Shown here one piece after another: positions 60,777-64,000 of a stretch of 64,000 bases of DNA. Made by a program: the position numbers and the translations under genes. Below the pieces are notes generated by a model. The model was not told where the DNA came from. It saw only the letters and a program-made list of their open reading frames with translations, and did no database searches. This DNA comes from Acidobacteriaceae bacterium (GTDB lineage: Bacteria > Acidobacteriota > Terriglobia > Terriglobales > Acidobacteriaceae), in NCBI GenBank assembly GCA_003139095.1, contig PLHW01000066.1, positions 173,454 through 237,453 on the forward strand. Reading direction: 5' to 3'. The first letter of the stretch is position 1, and each line of letters begins with the position of its first letter.

Positions 60777-60838
60777 GCCGCCGCGAGGCGGCGAAGCCCT
60801 GCTTCGTTCCCGGTAAAGGAAGGGTTGCGGACAACCCT
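60777..60838 (+). other. Two short hairpins after the MDR gene
   Basis: GCCGCC-GCGA-GGCGGC (60777-60792) and AGGGTTG-CGGA-CAACCCT (60821-60838) are two small perfect hairpins. Neither has a T-run. They lie in the 201-base convergent gap. Confidence 0.5.
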
Positions 60839-60952
60839 CCCAGAATCGTCGCATCCGCACGTAGCACACTGCAAAGGCTACAATCGCGCCACGCATGGCT
60901 CTGCCCTCCGGCACCAGACTGGAAGTGAAGTCGCATTCGCCAATCGCATCGA

Positions 60953-61444
60953 TTATTTCTTCCGGCTAGGATCATCCTCGGGATTGATGTAGTTGAACTG
61001 CACCGGCGCCATGCCGTGGATCTGGACTACCACGTCGCCACTGGCCATTACGTAGTGGTGCATGTCGGGATCGAGATAGGCGAAGCTGCCCGCCGGAAAA
61101 CTCATCATGCTGGTCTCATCAAAGCGATCGCCCATACCAAACTTAAGCGTCCCGGAAATCACCGTAACGTTTTCCCGCTTGGGATGCCAATGCGGCGCGA
61201 TCCGATATCCGTCAGGCATCTTCAGACGGACAGTGTAGTCCCCGCTGGTAGCAAGAGGATTGCCCTCTAGCACCGCCAGTTGCGCCCCTGGCGCCACAAA
61301 AGACGGTGCGGGACCGTATTGAACTGCATCGGGTGTAAACGCGTGTTTCTCCGTAGCAGCCGCCATTGCGCCAGTGAGATTGGACTGGCTCACCCACCAC
61401 ATCGCTGCGGAAATCGCGAGAATCAGATACAAATTTCGTTTCAT
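60953..61444 (-). CDS. Secreted single-domain cupin
   Basis: The 163-residue protein has a signal-like N-terminus (LYLILAISAAMWWVSQ) and one cupin barrel. Metal ligands are visible in PHWHPKRENVTVISG and in the second motif YLDPDMHHYVMASG. Small exported cupins of this type often bind a metal and have unknown or dioxygenase-like activity. It is divergent from the winged-helix regulator at 61572, with a 127-base gap that may carry both promoters. Confidence 0.85.
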   Translation of the reverse strand: MKRNLYLILAISAAMWWVSQSNLTGAMAAATEKHAFTPDAVQYGPAPSFVAPGAQLAVLEGNPLATSGDYTVRLKMPDGYRIAPHWHPKRENVTVISGTLKFGMGDRFDETSMMSFPAGSFAYLDPDMHHYVMASGDVVVQIHGMAPVQFNYINPEDDPSRKK

Positions 61445-61571
61445 TCGGTTTCTCCTGAGATCGTCATGACAACTTGTCGAACGACAATATCGCGTGATTC
61501 GGTCCCGGTTTCAATAAGACCGGAATCATTTTTAGGTATTTTTCGTGTATCGTCGTAGCCAACTGGAGATA

Positions 61572-63404
61572 ATGGGTTTATCAATGAAACCAGCTTCCTG
61601 GAGTCGCCCGAAAGGGGGCGAGATTGAGCTTGACCTGGGGCGCTACGAGCTTCGCCGCGATGGCCGCAGAATAAAGCTTGAAAAGAAACCCATGGAGCTT
61701 CTCATTTTTCTGGTCCGGCGAAGGGAACAATTGGTATCCCGCGAGGAAATCCAGGCCAAGCTGTGGCACACGGATCTCTTCATTGACACGGAACGGAACA
61801 TTAATAACATCGTCCGTAAGATTCGCAGGGCTCTGGGTGACAATTCCGCTAAACAACGATTCCTGGAAACGGTCGTAGGCAAAGGCTATCGGTTCGTCGG
61901 ATCCATTCGGATCATTAGTCCTCTCTATGGCAGTTCCGATCTTTCTGAAAGCGCGGACGCCAAGACGCCATTTCGAGGCGATGTGGCGTGGCGGGTAGAC
62001 CGTTCCTCGCTCGCCGTGCTGCCGCTCCGTTTTCTTGGGGACCTCGAGGATGATAACGGCCTGAGCTTGGGTTTTGCCGACTCCCTGGTTTCACGGCTGG
62101 CAAATCTTGAAGGGCTTGATGTCCTGCCAACATCTGCGATCTTGAATGTACCCTCCAATGCGAAGGCATCGGAAATCGCTTCCCGACTGGGAGTTCGATT
62201 TTTGGTGCATGGCGCGATTAAGAGTTCCAAGGCGGAATCACGTTTGTCGGTGGAACTGTTCGACTCCCATTTGCAAGGCAGTTGTTTCATAAGAAAATTT
62301 GTTCTCAACGTCAATCGCCCGTTCGAGCACGTTGACGACATCGCCACCCATACCGCCAGAGCGCTAAAGCGTCCGCTTCGCGCAACAGACCCGCAGAGTC
62401 GCGCCCGCTACAGCCGTGATCCCTTGGCTTATGGCGAGTTCATTCAAGGCTACCGGAGCAGTTACACTGGCGACCACAAACTCTTGCAGGAAGCTGCGCG
62501 ACACCTGATGAATGCGATGGCTCGCGATCCAGTCTTTGCCCTCGCCCATGCAATCCTTTCTTTTGTATGCACAAAACTCCACTTTGAAATTGATCCCAGC
62601 CGGAGCTGGCTGGAGAAGGCCGAATTTCACTGCCAGCGCGCTTTGGAATTGGATGCGACTCTGCCCGAAGGACATGTGGCCAAGGCGTTTCTCCTTTGGG
62701 GACCGTCGAAAAACTTTCAGCATATCGAGGCGATTTCCGAATTGAAGCGTGCGCTCACCCTTCAGAAGAATCTTCCGCATGCCTATAGCCGACTCGGAAC
62801 GATCCTGGCGCATATCGGTCTGCTCGATCATTCGCGTGCGATGTTTGAGAGGGGCAGGCCTTTCGATCCAAGAAAAACCGTCAGCCACAGTATTGCCCAG
62901 GTCTATCTGTGGAGCGGAGAATACGAACTTGCGCTCGAGGAGTTGCGGAAGTGGCGCGTCGACGATCCCACGAATAAGTATGCCATCCATTTTGCGCTGG
63001 ACCTTGCGATATTGACCGGCGAATTGGAAGAGGCTAAGCGCCTGCTCGGTGAAGCCGGAAGCCTGGCAGAGGAAGAACCAATGATCATCGCCCTTCAAGG
63101 TGTGATGCATGCTTCGTTGGGCGAATCCGAGGAGGCACTGCGGTGCATCAACCGGGCCTGTACGAACCCGAAATCTTTCGGTCACGCTCACCATTCGTAT
63201 TATGAGATCGCCTGTATTCTTTCCTTGCTCAATCAGCCTGAGGTCGCGTTTGCGTGGCTTGAACGCAGCGTTGATACCGGTTTCGCGTGCTGGCCGTTTT
63301 TTTTGAAGGACCCAAGCCTGAAAAATCTGCGCCGCCATCCCCAGTTTGAACTCCTGGTGAGTTCTTTACAGGCCAAATATCCCGAGCACCTGGGGTTGCT
63401 GTAG
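61572..63404 (+). CDS. Winged-helix / TolB-like / TPR regulator
   Basis: The 610-residue protein begins with an OmpR/CadC-type winged helix (about 15-110, [32 protein letters not shown]). A region like the CadC/adenylate-cyclase-associated TolB-like domain follows ([26 protein letters not shown]), then about eight TPR-like helical repeats. No membrane helix is evident, unlike CadC. It probably regulates transcription in response to an unknown cue. The ATG at 61572 is preferred, but a GTG at 61545 and an ATG at 61584 are in frame. Confidence 0.85.
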   Translation: MGLSMKPASWSRPKGGEIELDLGRYELRRDGRRIKLEKKPMELLIFLVRRREQLVSREEIQAKLWHTDLFIDTERNINNIVRKIRRALGDNSAKQRFLETVVGKGYRFVGSIRIISPLYGSSDLSESADAKTPFRGDVAWRVDRSSLAVLPLRFLGDLEDDNGLSLGFADSLVSRLANLEGLDVLPTSAILNVPSNAKASEIASRLGVRFLVHGAIKSSKAESRLSVELFDSHLQGSCFIRKFVLNVNRPFEHVDDIATHTARALKRPLRATDPQSRARYSRDPLAYGEFIQGYRSSYTGDHKLLQEAARHLMNAMARDPVFALAHAILSFVCTKLHFEIDPSRSWLEKAEFHCQRALELDATLPEGHVAKAFLLWGPSKNFQHIEAISELKRALTLQKNLPHAYSRLGTILAHIGLLDHSRAMFERGRPFDPRKTVSHSIAQVYLWSGEYELALEELRKWRVDDPTNKYAIHFALDLAILTGELEEAKRLLGEAGSLAEEEPMIIALQGVMHASLGESEEALRCINRACTNPKSFGHAHHSYYEIACILSLLNQPEVAFAWLERSVDTGFACWPFFLKDPSLKNLRRHPQFELLVSSLQAKYPEHLGLL

Positions 63405-63406
63405 CT

Positions 63407-63757
63407 CGGGTCATCAGCACTCCCAAACTTCAACGACTTTGGTTGCGGCTGGATGGTCGGCAAACCTTCCCTTGGGATTACTTCCCGCTTGCTCGTCATC
63501 CCTGTTTCACGCAGAACTTCTCGTACATTCACGGCGGCAGTATTCGCAGCTCCGCCAAGTCGCGATACCGGCAGTGGATGGCCCACAAGCTGGCTTCCTG
63601 GATTGACCAGTTTGGCAGCTCGGGGTGTGTGGGCTGCGGCCGCTGCATCACGTGGTGTCCGGTACGCATTGATATTACCGAGGAGGTCCGCGCCATCCGA
63701 GCGCCGGCCTCCTCTTCGCCAGTCTCTTCGAAGGAAAGCAGCCATGGAAACCCTTGA
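63407..63757 (+). pseudogene. HydB-like dicluster protein, C-terminal remnant
   Basis: The frame reads [20 protein letters not shown], then THKLAS-like [16 protein letters not shown] and [14 protein letters not shown], which is the C-terminus of HydB-type subunits of group 3 NAD(P)-linked hydrogenases. The upstream 250 or so residues with the first cluster are missing, and the piece begins inside the end of the regulator gene. It is therefore a 5'-truncated remnant, unlike the complete relative at 37744-38835, which belongs to a different branch. Confidence 0.75.
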
Positions 63758-63902
63758 ACACATCATCGCCGAACATCCTTTCTTCGCCGGTCTCGAGACT
63801 TCGAAACTCTCCATTTGTTCGATGATTTCACCGCACGCAAGTACGTCGTTTGCTCCCATGAAGACACAAAAAGTGGCACACGGAAATGATGGCCACAACT
63901 AA
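63744..63902 (+). pseudogene. Start of a cyclic-nucleotide-binding protein, truncated
   Basis: The frame begins [18 protein letters not shown], the typical start of cyclic-nucleotide-binding proteins that follow hydB in NAD(P)-linked hydrogenase operons, and overlaps the HydB remnant by a start-stop junction. After about 19 residues the family pattern is lost and a TAA ends the frame at 63902. It is a broken gene. Confidence 0.65.
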
Positions 63903-63928
63903 ATGGCTTATTTACAACAGGATAGAAC

Positions 63929-64000
63929 TGGCGGAGAGGGAGGGATTCGAACCCTCGATACAGGTGTTAGCCCGTATAACGGTTTAGCAAACCGCCGCCT
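63929..64000 (-). tRNA. tRNA-Ser(GCU), partial at its 5' end
   Basis: Read on the minus strand, the sequence shows an anticodon arm with loop TTGCTAA (anticodon GCT at 63986-63988), a long variable arm, a T-arm GAGGG-TTCGAAT-CCCTC, the 3' acceptor strand CCTCTCC, discriminator G and an encoded CCA (63929-63931). The long variable arm and G discriminator mark a serine tRNA. The D-arm and 5' acceptor strand run off the right edge. Confidence 0.93.

Larger units (their letters stand above)
63405..63928 (+). other. Eroded hydrogenase-type region before the tRNA
   Basis: These 524 bases hold only the two gene remnants described above, plus 26 bases of spacer to the tRNA. Confidence 0.6.

Overview
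The window looks like a piece of a high-GC bacterial chromosome, most likely an acidobacterium of the Terriglobia type. That placement is inference. It rests on two secreted GloVer (Gloeo/Verruco) repeat proteins, long BACON-like and SbsA-type Ig-like repeat proteins, winged-helix regulators fused to TPR or kinase modules, and abundant short intergenic repeats. There is no rRNA gene. The only RNA gene I can support is a tRNA-Ser(GCU) cut by the right edge. Nothing looks like a phage, an insertion sequence or a CRISPR array.

Layout. 1-2.5 kb: the C-terminal half of a prolyl oligopeptidase, a DinB-fold protein, an orphan HigA-type antitoxin and LpxI (lipid A synthesis). 2.7-3.6 kb: a zinc-ribbon DUF2089 protein behind a near-consensus sigma-70 promoter, followed by a SHOCT-like protein. 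4.0-9.5 kb: rimP-nusA-infB, with a terminator-like hairpin in front of rimP. 9.7-13.9 kb: an accessory stretch with a toxin-first HigBA-like module, a VapBC-like pair, a GloVer protein, several copies of a dispersed hairpin repeat, and remnants of YD-repeat and FG-GAP proteins. 13.9-18.1 kb: rsmG, six parS sites, parA and parB, the usual neighbourhood of a chromosomal origin. rsmG carries an in-frame array of 7-bp repeats and parB has a very long low-complexity linker.

18.6-35.4 kb: a hypothetical protein, the second GloVer protein, a TonB-like protein, a secreted phosphoesterase, a large secreted protein of unknown function, an 11-unit BACON-like protein, a winged-helix/Ser-Thr-kinase/TPR fusion and a four-PAS hybrid histidine kinase. 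35.7-45.9 kb: a tight nine-gene operon encoding a membrane-bound group 4 [NiFe] hydrogenase (one antiporter-like subunit, NuoCD-, NuoH-, NuoI- and NuoB-like subunits), its maturation protease, an NAD(P)-linked HydB/HydG-like electron-transfer pair and a formate-dehydrogenase-like molybdopterin protein whose catalytic Sec/Cys and His are replaced. This is the most interesting system here. A reasonable reading is a complex coupling H2 to NAD(P)H and ion translocation, with the molybdopterin protein possibly no longer a formate dehydrogenase.

46-57 kb: a GH13 glycosidase and a 2951-residue secreted protein with 21 SbsA-type Ig-like domains, nine of which were duplicated as a block. 57.4-64 kb: a PAS-PAS histidine kinase overlapping its single-domain response regulator, an MDR oxidoreductase, a secreted cupin, a winged-helix/TPR regulator, the eroded remains of a second hydrogenase-type operon (a HydB-like C-terminus and the start of a cyclic-nucleotide-binding protein), and the tRNA.

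All family assignments come from motifs read in the translations. No database search was run.
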